Positions 1 through 5,689 of a stretch of 5,689 nt of DNA are shown piece by piece; within the stretch, counting starts at the first letter, position 1, and each line of letters begins with the position of its first letter. The notes below the pieces were generated by a model. The model searched no databases. It was not told the DNA's origin and saw only the letters and a program-made list of their open reading frames with translations. The position numbers and the translations under genes are program-made. The DNA comes from Solirubrobacterales bacterium (GTDB lineage Bacteria; Actinomycetota; Thermoleophilia; Solirubrobacterales; Solirubrobacteraceae). The stretch lies in contig JACRMD010000199.1 in the NCBI GenBank assembly GCA_016215085.1, positions 1 through 5,689 of the forward strand, written 5' to 3'.

Positions 1-2
1 TC

Positions 3-392
3 TCCGAGGCCGAGCGCCGTCACGGCCTCGACCGGCACGCCATCGCGCGCGAGATGGTGTTCGTGTCGCACGAGACCTACACCCCGGCGCGCGGCGGGAG
101 CGCGGCCGCCGAGGTCCACGCGCTGCGGCGCGTGTTCGGCGACGGGGCCGACCGCATGCTGGTCGCCAACACGAAGGGGCTGACCGGCCACCCGATGGGC
201 GTCGGCCTCGAGGACGTCGTGGCGATCAAGGCGCTGGAGACCGGCCTCGTGCCGCCGGTGCCGAACTTCCGCGAGGTCGACCCCGAGCTCGGGACGCTGC
301 GGCTGTCGCCCGGCGGGCTGCAGCCCGTGCGCTACGCGCTGCGCCTCGCGGCCGGCTTCGGGTCGCAGATCAGCATGGTGCTGCTGCGCTGG
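3..392 (+). other. Ketosynthase domain, C-terminal part
   Basis: This is the end of a beta-ketoacyl synthase thiolase fold. The two His residues that assist decarboxylative condensation are visible. The first is in SHETYTPARGG (His codon 69-71), at the place of the usual HGTGT motif. The second is in NTKGLTGHPMGVG (Lys codon 174-176, His codon 189-191), at the place of KSxxGHxxxAAG. The domain closes with GFGSQISMVLLRW, the usual KS ending with its Gly-Phe-Gly turn. The active-site Cys is upstream of the window and cannot be checked. The motif variants suggest a divergent KS clade rather than a classical modular PKS; that is inference. Confidence 0.9.
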
Positions 393-1922
393 ACGCCGGT
401 CGCCGACGGCCGCCGCCGCCACCCGGAGGAGCTCGGCTTCGACTACCGCGTCGAGGACCGCGCCCGCTGGGACGCGTGGCTGCGCGACGTGACCGGGCAG
501 GAGGCCCCAAGCCTCGAGGTCGTCCAGCACCGCCTGCGCGTCGCCGACGGCGTGGTGGCGAGGCCGCCCGCGAAGACGGCGGAGCCCGCGCCGCCCGCCG
601 AGCCCGCCCCGGCGCCCACGCCGGTCGCCGCGGAGCCGGCGCCCGAGCCGGTCGCAGCCGCGCCGGTGCCCGCGCCGGCGCCTGAGCCGTCGGCCGATGC
701 GGTGCTCGACCGCGTGCTCGCCGTGGTGGCGGAGCAGACCGGCTACCCGGTGGACCTCCTGGATCCGGAGTTGGACCTGGAGGCCGACCTGGGCATCGAC
801 ACCGTGAAGCAGGCGGAGGTGTTCGCGGCGATCCGGGAGACGTACGGGATCGAGCGCGACGACTCGCTGAAGCTGCGCGACTACCCGACGCTCGCGAGCG
901 TCGTGGCGTTCGTGCGCGAGCGCACGGGCGGCGCGGAGGCGCGGCCGGTGGAGGCCGCGCCCGCGTCGCCCGCTCCGGAGGGCGTGGCGACCGACCTCGC
1001 CTCGGACGACGGGGCGATCCCGCGCCGCGTCCCCATCGCCGTCGTCCGGCCGCCGCTGGACGCCTGCGTCCCGACCGGTGTGGACCTCGACGTCGCCCGG
1101 GTCGTGCTCGCCTCCGACGCGGGTGGCGTCGCGGCCGCGCTGGCCGCGAGCCTGGGCGAGCGCGGGGCGGCCGTCTTCGAGCTCGACGTCGCGGCGGAGG
1201 CCGAGGCCGTCGAGGCCCAGCTCGCCGCGTGGGCCGCGGACGGCCCGATCACCGGCGTCTTCTGGCTGCCGGCGCTCGACGAGCCCGCCCTCGACGCGCT
1301 CGACCCGGCCGCGTGGCACGAGGCGCTGCGGCGCCGCGTCAAGCTGCTGGCGGTCACGATGCGCGCCCTGCCGCCCGAGGCGTTCCTCGTCTCGGCCACG
1401 CGGCTCGGCGGCCGGCACGGCTACGACGCCGCGGGCGCGACCGGCACCCTCGGCGGAGCGGTCTGCGGCTTCACCAAGGCGCTAGCGCGCGAGCGGGCGT
1501 CGGCCACGATCAAGGTGGTGGACTTCGGGGATGCGCCGGAGGCGGACGTCGCCGCGGCCCTCGTCGCCGAGGCCCTGCGCGACCCCGGCGTCGTCGAGGC
1601 CGGCCACGCGGACGGCCTGCGCTGGAGCGTCGGGCTGGCCGAGGAGGCGGCGCGCCCCGACCCGGCGCGCGCGCTGACCAAGGACACCACCTTCCTCGTC
1701 ACCGGCGCGGCCGGGAGCATCGTCGCGGCGATCACCGCCGACCTGGCCGTGGCGTCGGGCGGCACGTTCCACCTCGTCGACCTGGTCCCGGCGCCCGACC
1801 CCGCCGACCCCGACGCGGCGCGCAGCCGCGAAGACCGCGCCGACGCTCGTCGCGCGATCCTACTTCGACACGGGGAATCAGTTCGAAGTGATGAAGGGCA
1901 AGCTCCTCCGGCTGACGACTGA
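3..1922 (+). CDS. Modular fatty-acid/polyketide-type synthase, upstream fragment: KS (C-terminal part)-ACP-KR (first part); 5' partial and broken
   Basis: The frame is open from base 3 with no stop, so the gene starts upstream and the first ATG (54) lies inside a ketosynthase domain. It would condense, carry and reduce acyl chains in the cytoplasm. Domains in order are the KS C-terminal part with both catalytic His motifs (3-392), an Ala/Pro linker, an ACP-like domain (693-932), the structural half of a ketoreductase (1017-1665), and the start of its catalytic half with the TGAAGSI glycine loop (1701-1721). Homology-like sequence fades at about 1815-1850, after a DPADPD stretch. The stop at 1920-1922 is reached only because unrelated sequence follows. 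The rest of the protein continues in another frame from about 2033, so this and the next entry are one broken gene. Any acyltransferase domain and the KS active-site Cys would lie upstream. Recognition as a KS-ACP-KR-DH synthase is firm; the product is unknown. Confidence 0.88.
   Translation, partial: SEAERRHGLDRHAIAREMVFVSHETYTPARGGSAAAEVHALRRVFGDGADRMLVANTKGLTGHPMGVGLEDVVAIKALETGLVPPVPNFREVDPELGTLRLSPGGLQPVRYALRLAAGFGSQISMVLLRWTPVADGRRRHPEELGFDYRVEDRARWDAWLRDVTGQEAPSLEVVQHRLRVADGVVARPPAKTAEPAPPAEPAPAPTPVAAEPAPEPVAAAPVPAPAPEPSADAVLDRVLAVVAEQTGYPVDLLDPELDLEADLGIDTVKQAEVFAAIRETYGIERDDSLKLRDYPTLASVVAFVRERTGGAEARPVEAAPASPAPEGVATDLASDDGAIPRRVPIAVVRPPLDACVPTGVDLDVARVVLASDAGGVAAALAASLGERGAAVFELDVAAEAEAVEAQLAAWAADGPITGVFWLPALDEPALDALDPAAWHEALRRRVKLLAVTMRALPPEAFLVSATRLGGRHGYDAAGATGTLGGAVCGFTKALARERASATIKVVDFGDAPEADVAAALVAEALRDPGVVEAGHADGLRWSVGLAEEAARPDPARALTKDTTFLVTGAAGSIVAAITADLAVASGGTFHLVDLVPAPDPADPDAARSREDRADARRAILLRHGESVRSDEGQAPPADD
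561..692 (+). other. Ala/Pro-rich interdomain linker
   Basis: These 44 codons are dominated by Ala, Pro and Glu with repeating PAP and EPAP units. They separate the KS tail region from the carrier domain. Linkers of this kind are typical on either side of swinging carrier domains in megasynthases and are likely flexible. The sequence is low in complexity, so it is also a place where misassembly or slippage could occur, but the frame is kept through it. Confidence 0.85.
693..932 (+). other. Acyl carrier protein-like domain with Thr at the phosphopantetheine position
   Basis: The length (about 80 residues), the acidic helix 2 region and the motif DLEADLGIDTVKQAEVF identify a carrier domain of the PKS/PUFA-synthase type, where the usual signature is LGxDS followed by a hydrophobic residue. 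Helix 3 and the closing KLRDYPTLASVVAFV segment are also typical. The residue that normally carries the 4'-phosphopantetheine arm is Ser; here it is Thr (codon 801-803). I infer that the domain is either modified on Thr, modified poorly, or has only a structural role. The fold assignment is strong; carrier activity is uncertain. Confidence 0.85.
1017..1850 (+). other. Ketoreductase domain: structural half and start of the catalytic half
   Basis: KRs of this kind have two Rossmann-like halves. The first here runs from about 1017 to 1665 and includes SATRLGGRHGYDAAGATG and GGAVCGFTKALARER, resembling the structural half of PKS ketoreductases. The catalytic half starts near 1674 with a TFLVTGAAGSI segment, whose glycine loop (1701-1721) would hold NADPH, then a beta strand ending HLVDL. 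After about 1815-1850 the match stops. The missing piece should contain the middle of the Rossmann fold up to the AAG-type motif, which reappears at 2033 in another frame. Confidence 0.82.
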
Positions 1923-2031
1923 GACCGAGGACGGCAAGGTCTTCACGGACGATACCACGACCTGGACCACGCCGCCCAAAACGTTGATGACCGGAGTCAA
2001 CGGGCAGGCCGTGCGCTTCGCGCATCCCACC
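1831..2031 (+). other. Unrelated Thr-rich coding fragment replacing part of the ketoreductase
   Basis: This stretch does not read as ketoreductase in any frame. In frame 1 (position mod 3) it gives 67 sense codons, of which only 8 end in A or T, so it behaves like real coding sequence on the + strand. The translation is unlike its surroundings: 15 of 67 residues are Thr, with pieces such as ARSYFDTGNQFEVMKGK and TTTWTTPPKTLMTGVN. GC drops to 33 of 60 at 1861-1920. The flanking synthase lies in frame 0 before and frame 2 after, so the stretch joins two pieces out of register. I do not recognise the source protein. It could be a chimeric assembly join or a true DNA replacement. No terminal repeats or transposon ends were seen, and the exact edges are uncertain by about 20 bases. 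Confidence 0.7.
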
Positions 2032-2032
2032 C

Positions 2033-3427
2033 GCGGGGCTGGAGATCAGCCGCGCGCTGGAGGACAAGCCCCAGGCGCAGTACGACCTGGTCTTCGACGT
2101 CAAGGCCGACGGCTGGTTCCACCTGCTCCACGCGCTGCGCGACGCGCCGCCCGCGTCGGCGGTCGTCTTCAGCTCGATCGCCGGCCGCTTCGGCAACGCC
2201 GGCCAGACCGACTACTCCGCCGCCAACGACCTGATGTGCAAGAGCGCCTCGGCGCTGCGCCGCGCGGGCACCACGCGCGCGGTCGCGATCGACTGGTCGG
2301 CGTGGGCGGGCATCGGCATGGCCAGCCGCGGCTCGATCCCCAGGATCATGGAGATGGCCGGCATCGACATGCTCGACCCGGCCGCGGCCGTGCCGGTCGT
2401 GCGCCGCGAGCTCACCGCCGGCGGGCCGGGCGGCGAGGTCGTCGTCGCCGGGCGGCTGGGGCTCCTGCTGGAGGAGCGCCACGAGCACGGCGGGCTGGAC
2501 GCCGAGGCCGCGACGGCCGCGATGCCGCGCGCCGGCGGCCCGATGACCGGGACGATCGTCGCGCACACGCTCCGGGACGGGCTGGTCGTGCGCACGTCGC
2601 TGGACCCGCACCGCCAGGCGTTCCTCGACGACCACCGCATCGACGGCACGCCGGTGCTGCCGGGCGTCATGGGCATGGAGGGCTTCGCCGAGGCGGCCGC
2701 CGCGGTCCTGCCCGGCTGGCAGGTGGTCGGCCTGGAGGACGTCGACCTGCTCGCGCCGTGCAAGTTCTACCGCGACGAGCCGCGCACGCTGGAGCTCCGC
2801 GCGCTCGTGCGCGACGGCGGCGACGGCACGCTGGTCGCCGACTGCCGGCTCGTCGGCCGGCGCACGCTGGCCGGCGGCGAGGAGCAGGAGAGCGTGCACT
2901 TCACGGGCCGCGCGCGGCTCGCGCGCGAGCTGCCCGACGCGCCGGCCGCCGCCGTCGCGCCCGGCGACGGGGCGACGCACCACCCGGTCGCGCACGACGC
3001 CGTGTACCGCGTGTACTTCCACGGCCCCGCCTACCGCGTGCTCGACGCCGCCTGGCGCGACGACGGCCACGTCGTCGGCCGGCTCGCCGGCGACCTGCCG
3101 CTGGACCACGACCCGCCCGAGCAGCCGATGGTGCTGCTCCCGCGCCTGATCGAGCTCTGCTTCCAGACCGCGGGCGTGTGGGAGCTGGGGACGGCCGGCC
3201 GCATGGGCCTGCCGACGCACGTCGACCGGGTCCGCCGCTACGCCGCCCCCGACGGCGCCGCCATCCTGCACGCGGTGGTCACGCCGCGCGACGACGGCGG
3301 CACGGACGCCGAGGTCGTGGCCGCCGACGGCCACGTCGTCGTCGCGCTGGAGGGCTACCGCACCACGGAGCTGCCCGGCGGGGTCGACGAGGAGCTCCTG
3401 GCCCCGATCCGCGACGCGATGCGCTGA
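2033..3427 (+). CDS. Synthase downstream fragment: KR catalytic end plus dehydratase; 5' broken
   Basis: Homology resumes in frame 2 with AGLEISRALEDK, the stretch after the SDR AAG motif. No start codon serves this fragment naturally: the first ATG (2234) is inside the KR, and stops at 1985 and 1988 close the frame upstream. KR catalytic residues are present: Lys in FDVKADGW (2102-2104), Ser in VVFSSIAG (2171-2176), Tyr and Asn in DYSAAND (Tyr 2213-2215, Asn 2225-2227). From about 2540 comes a double-hotdog dehydratase that would remove water from 3-hydroxyacyl chains. The gene ends at a TGA (3425-3427), 12 bases before the carboxylase start. It is the second part of the gene that begins upstream of the window. 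Without repair of the middle segment the KR cannot form a full NADPH-binding fold. Confidence 0.87.
   Translation, partial: AGLEISRALEDKPQAQYDLVFDVKADGWFHLLHALRDAPPASAVVFSSIAGRFGNAGQTDYSAANDLMCKSASALRRAGTTRAVAIDWSAWAGIGMASRGSIPRIMEMAGIDMLDPAAAVPVVRRELTAGGPGGEVVVAGRLGLLLEERHEHGGLDAEAATAAMPRAGGPMTGTIVAHTLRDGLVVRTSLDPHRQAFLDDHRIDGTPVLPGVMGMEGFAEAAAAVLPGWQVVGLEDVDLLAPCKFYRDEPRTLELRALVRDGGDGTLVADCRLVGRRTLAGGEEQESVHFTGRARLARELPDAPAAAVAPGDGATHHPVAHDAVYRVYFHGPAYRVLDAAWRDDGHVVGRLAGDLPLDHDPPEQPMVLLPRLIELCFQTAGVWELGTAGRMGLPTHVDRVRRYAAPDGAAILHAVVTPRDDGGTDAEVVAADGHVVVALEGYRTTELPGGVDEELLAPIRDAMR
2540..3400 (+). other. Dehydratase (double hotdog) domain
   Basis: The N-terminal hotdog carries HRIDGTPVLP (2633-2662), a match to the dehydratase HxxxGxxxxP motif, with the catalytic His at 2633-2635. 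The C-terminal hotdog starts around VYFHGPAYRVLDAAW (about 3011-3055). It contains LPRLIELCFQTAG, which aligns with the PKS-DH segment that normally reads LxDxxxQ. Here the acidic position is Glu (3152-3154) instead of Asp, while the Gln (3164-3166) is kept. The DH is the last domain before the stop. The fold and motif order are convincing; whether the Glu supports catalysis is not known from sequence. Confidence 0.83.
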
Positions 3428-3439
3428 GAGGAGCCTCCG
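3428..3439 (+). promoter_or_regulatory. Shine-Dalgarno site for the carboxylase gene
   Basis: The 12-base gap between the synthase stop and the carboxylase ATG contains AGGAG (3429-3433), six bases before the ATG at 3440. This supports that start and suggests the two genes are co-transcribed. No promoter or terminator fits in the gap. Confidence 0.85.
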
Positions 3440-4402
3440 ATGCGCGCCCCGTTCGAACGCCTGGCCATCGTCAACCGCGGCGAGCCCGCGATGCGGCTCA
3501 TCCACGCCGTGCGCGAGCTGGACGGCGGGCGGGAGCGCCCGATCCGGACGATCGCGTTCTACACCGAGCCCGACCGCCGGTCGCTGTTCGTGCGCCAGGC
3601 CGACGAGTCCTACTGCCTCGGCGCGGCGCGCCCCGGCTACCTCGACCTCGAGGACCTCGAGGACGCGCTGCGCGCCACGCGCGCGGACGCCGCCTGGGTC
3701 GGCTGGGGCTTCGTGGCCGAGCGGCCCGAGTTCGCCGACCTCTGCGAGCGGCTGGGCATCGTCTTCGTCGGGCCGCCGGCGTCCGCGATGCGCCTGCTGG
3801 GCGACAAGGTCGCCGCCAAGCGCCTGGCCGAGGAGGCCGGCGTGCCGGTCGCCCCGTGGAGCGGCGGCGCGGTGCGGGCGCCCGCGGACGCCGCCCTCGC
3901 CGCGGAGCGGATCGGCTTCCCGCTGATGGTCAAGGCGGCGGCCGGCGGTGGCGGGCGCGGCATCCGCGTCGCCAACGGGCCGGACGAGCTGCCCGCGGCG
4001 CTCGCCGCCGCGCAGGCCGAGGCCCGCGACGCCGTGGGCGACGACGCGGTGCTGCTCGAGCGGCTCGTGTCCCGCGCCCGCCACGTCGAGGTGCAGATCA
4101 TCGCCGACGGCCAGGGCGGCGCGTGGGCGCTGGGCGTTCGCGACTGCAGCCTCCAGCGCCGCCACCAGAAGGTCGTCGAGGAGTCGGCGAGCACCGTGCA
4201 CGACGCCGCGGGCGAGGCGCGGCTGCGCGCCGCCGCGGTCGACCTCGTGCTCCGCGCGGGCTACGCGGGCGCCGCCACCGTCGAGTTCCTGGTGGACCTG
4301 GACACCGGCGAGCCGTCGTTCCTGGAGGTCAACGCCCGGCTGCAGGTCGAGCACCCCGTCACCGAGGCGGTCACCGGCGTCGACCTCGTCAAGCTCCAGC
4401 TC
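3440..4402 (+). CDS. Biotin-dependent acyl-CoA carboxylase, biotin carboxylase part (first fragment of a broken gene)
   Basis: This encodes the biotin carboxylase component, which uses ATP and bicarbonate to carboxylate biotin. The ATG at 3440 follows a good ribosome site and is directly followed by the family start FERLAIVNRGEPAMR. About 321 residues match. Visible are GDK (residues 121-123), the ATP-grasp Lys 165 and glycine loop GGGGRG (169-174), RDCSLQRRHQKVVEES (Lys 244), and FLEVNARLQVEHPVTE. The last gives Glu296, Asn298, Arg300, Gln302, Val303 and Glu304, the counterparts of the E. coli AccC residues 288-296. The match ends at VDLVKLQL (4379-4402). After that, frame 2 runs on to a stop at 5453-5455 as Arg/Pro-rich nonsense, while the true continuation is in frame 0. 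Sitting just after the synthase, it probably supplies malonyl-CoA or a related extender (inference). Confidence 0.87.
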
Positions 4403-5689
4403 CCCCGCCGAGTTCGACTCGATGATCGCCAAGGTGATCGCGTGGGGGCGCGACCGCGACGAGGCGCTCTGCCGCCTGCACCGCGCGCTGGCCGACACGA
4501 TGGTGGTCGTCGAGGGCGGGACGACGAACCAGGGCTTCCTGCTCGAGCTGCTCGACCGCCCCGAGGTCCGCGCGGGCGACGTCTACACGACGTGGCTGGA
4601 CGGCATGGCGCTGCGCGGCGAGGCCGTGCCGACGCGGCACGCCGACGTCGCGCTGCTGCAGGCGGCGGTGCTGCTCGCCGAGCAGGCCGAGGACGCCGAG
4701 CGCGCGCGGTTCTACGCGCTGGCCCGCCGCGGCCGGCCCGAGTCCGACCCGCCCGCGTCGCGCACCGTCGAGCTGCGGCTGGGCGGCCAGGCCTACCGGC
4801 CCGAGGTCCGCCGCACCGGCCCGGCGTCGTTCCGCGTGGCGGTCGACGGCACGGCGGTCGACGTCGTCCAGGAGCGCCTCGGCCACCACGAGCGCCGGCT
4901 GCTCGTCGACGGCGCCGGCCACCGGACGCTCAGCTCGCTGCAGGGCCCCGACGTCCGCGTCGAGGTCGACGGCGTCCCGCACCGCCTGGCGCGCGACGAC
5001 GGCGGCGTCGTGCGCAACATCTCGCCCGCGGTGGTCGTGGCGATCCCCGTGGCGGCCGGCGACGTGGTCGACGAGGGCGACGTGGTCGCGGTCGTCGAGA
5101 CCATGAAGATGGAGAGCTCGCTGGTGGCGCCGTTCCGCGGCCGCGTCCGCGCGGTGCTCGCCGCGCCCAACGTCCAGGTGCCCGCGCAGGCGCCGCTCGT
5201 GCAGCTCGAGCCGCTGGACCGCGCCGACGCCGTGGCCCGCGGGCCGCGCCTGGCGTTCGCGCCCACGCGGCGCCCCGAGGACCCCCGCGCGCAGCTCGAT
5301 GGCCTGCGCCGCCTGCTGCTGGGCTACGACGTCGACCCGGGCGACATCGCCGCGGCGGTCGCGGCCCTCGGCGCCGAGCCCGCGACGGCCGCCGAGGAGG
5401 ACGCGCTGCTCGCCGTGCACGCCGACCTCCTCGCGCTGACGCGCCGTCGCCATGACGACGCCGACGAGTTCTCCGGCGCGGCGCTGCGCAGCCCGCAGGA
5501 GCACCTGCACGCCTTCCTGCGCTCGCTGGACCTCGACGCCGAGGGCATCCCGGACGCCTACGCCGGACGGCTGCGCCGCGCGCTGGCCCACTACGGCATC
5601 ACGAGCCTGGACCGCACGCCGGCGCTCGAGGAGGCCTGCCACCGGCTCTTCCTCGCCGGCGAGCGCGCCGCGCTCGCACGGCCGGCGGT
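4401..5689 (+). CDS. Biotin-dependent acyl-CoA carboxylase, continuation: end of BC, biotinyl carrier domain, unassigned region; 3' partial
   Basis: From about 4401 frame 0 is open to the window end and carries the rest of the carboxylase. It begins mid-domain with PAEFDSMIAKVIAWGRDRDEAL, the BC C-terminal segment, then a TTNQGFLLELL stretch typical of the BC end (to about 4600). A region of about 140 residues follows, probably a linker or biotinyl-transfer-like beta domain. Next is the biotinyl domain (about 5022-5217) with ETMKMESSL. Beyond it lie about 155 residues with AQLDGLRRLLLGYDVDP and HYGITSLDRTPALEEACHRLF, which I cannot assign to a named domain. A carboxyltransferase domain would be expected further downstream, outside the window. 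The first ATG in this frame (4422) is inside the BC fold and is not a real start. Confidence 0.83.
5022..5217 (+). other. Biotinyl carrier (BCCP) domain
   Basis: This is a roughly 65-residue biotinyl/lipoyl fold with the attachment motif ETMKME. The Lys codon is 5106-5108, and about 37 residues follow it to the domain end, as is usual. The second half-repeat has the standard AP-F-RGRV and V-APL-QLEP pattern. The first half-repeat is weaker (SPAVVVAIPVAAGDVVDEGDVV) but keeps the hairpin glycines. A biotin ligase encoded elsewhere would load it. The carrier moves carboxybiotin from the BC site to the carboxyltransferase, which is not in the window. Confidence 0.9.
5218..5689 (+). other. Unassigned helical region after the biotinyl domain, running off the window
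   Basis: In frame 0 this encodes about 157 residues rich in Leu, Ala, Arg and Asp, predicted by eye to be mostly helical. It continues the carboxylase protein without a stop. In single-chain carboxylases a central helical region often sits between the biotinyl and carboxyltransferase domains, and this could be its start. I see no catalytic motif in it. Codon use stays strongly GC-ending, so the frame is genuine. Confidence 0.6.

Noticed and set aside
1863..1888. Short inverted repeat (CTTCGA/TCGAAG, 14-base loop) in the foreign segment
   Set aside because: Six-base arms with a long loop and no T-run; expected by chance and not a terminator or transposon end.
1831..2031. Programmed frameshift or intron as the cause of the KR break
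   Set aside because: No slippery heptamer or group II intron features were seen, and a conserved block of the KR is absent, so shifting or splicing would not restore the domain.
1888..4425. 845-codon plus-strand frame with a GTG start
   Set aside because: Only its first part, up to about 2031, looks like real coding sequence and belongs to the foreign segment. After that it is an Arg/Pro/Gly-rich out-of-frame reading of the KR, DH and BC.
1997..4498. Long minus-strand open frame (833 codons)
   Set aside because: It lies opposite well-recognised KR, DH and BC domains, and its translation has no domain-like pattern. High GC in third positions of the + strand genes removes stops on the other strand.
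4403..5455. Frame-2 extension of the carboxylase to the stop at 5453-5455
   Set aside because: After 4402 this frame is low-complexity Arg/Ala/Gly sequence, while frame 0 shows BC and BCCP motifs.
4389..5642. Long minus-strand open frame opposite the carboxylase
   Set aside because: Shadow of the frame-0 biotin carboxylase/BCCP coding sequence; rich in Arg, Ala, Val and Gly with no recognisable motif.

Overview
The window is very GC-rich: 49 of 60 bases are G or C at 1561-1620, and third codon positions are almost always G or C. It is coding on the + strand from end to end. Composition and protein style suggest a high-GC actinobacterium, perhaps of the Solirubrobacterales/Thermoleophilia type. 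That placement is inference; no marker gene is present.

Layout: two genes run in the same direction, separated by 12 bases that hold a Shine-Dalgarno site. The first (from before base 1 to 3427) encodes a modular fatty-acid/polyketide-type synthase. In order it shows the C-terminal part of a ketosynthase (to about 392), an Ala/Pro linker (561-692), an acyl carrier protein-like domain (about 693-932), a ketoreductase with a structural half (about 1017-1665) and a catalytic half (about 1674-2460), and a double-hotdog dehydratase (about 2540-3400). The second (from 3440 past the window end) encodes a multidomain biotin-dependent acyl-CoA carboxylase: biotin carboxylase, a biotinyl carrier domain with an ETMKME site, and an unassigned C-terminal stretch. 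An acetyl/propionyl-CoA carboxylase beside a synthase fits local supply of malonyl-type extender units for making a special lipid or polyketide. That role is inferred from domains and adjacency.

Neither gene is intact as written. In the synthase, the middle of the ketoreductase (roughly the stretch between the Rossmann glycine loop and the AAG-type motif) is missing. In its place, about 1831-2031, lies a stretch of unrelated, Thr-rich coding sequence of lower GC in another frame; synthase homology resumes at about 2033 in a third frame. In the carboxylase, about 65-70 residues of the biotin carboxylase C-terminal lobe are missing at about 4402, and the frame changes from 2 to 0 (position mod 3). 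From there the true reading frame is the one open from about 4401 to the window end. Both could be assembly errors or real gene decay; the sequence alone cannot decide.

Other points worth attention are a Thr where the phosphopantetheine Ser of the carrier domain should be, unusual ketosynthase His motifs, and a Glu where the dehydratase usually has its second catalytic Asp. No tRNA, rRNA, CRISPR array, insertion sequence or terminator was seen. The long minus-strand open frames are GC-driven shadows.
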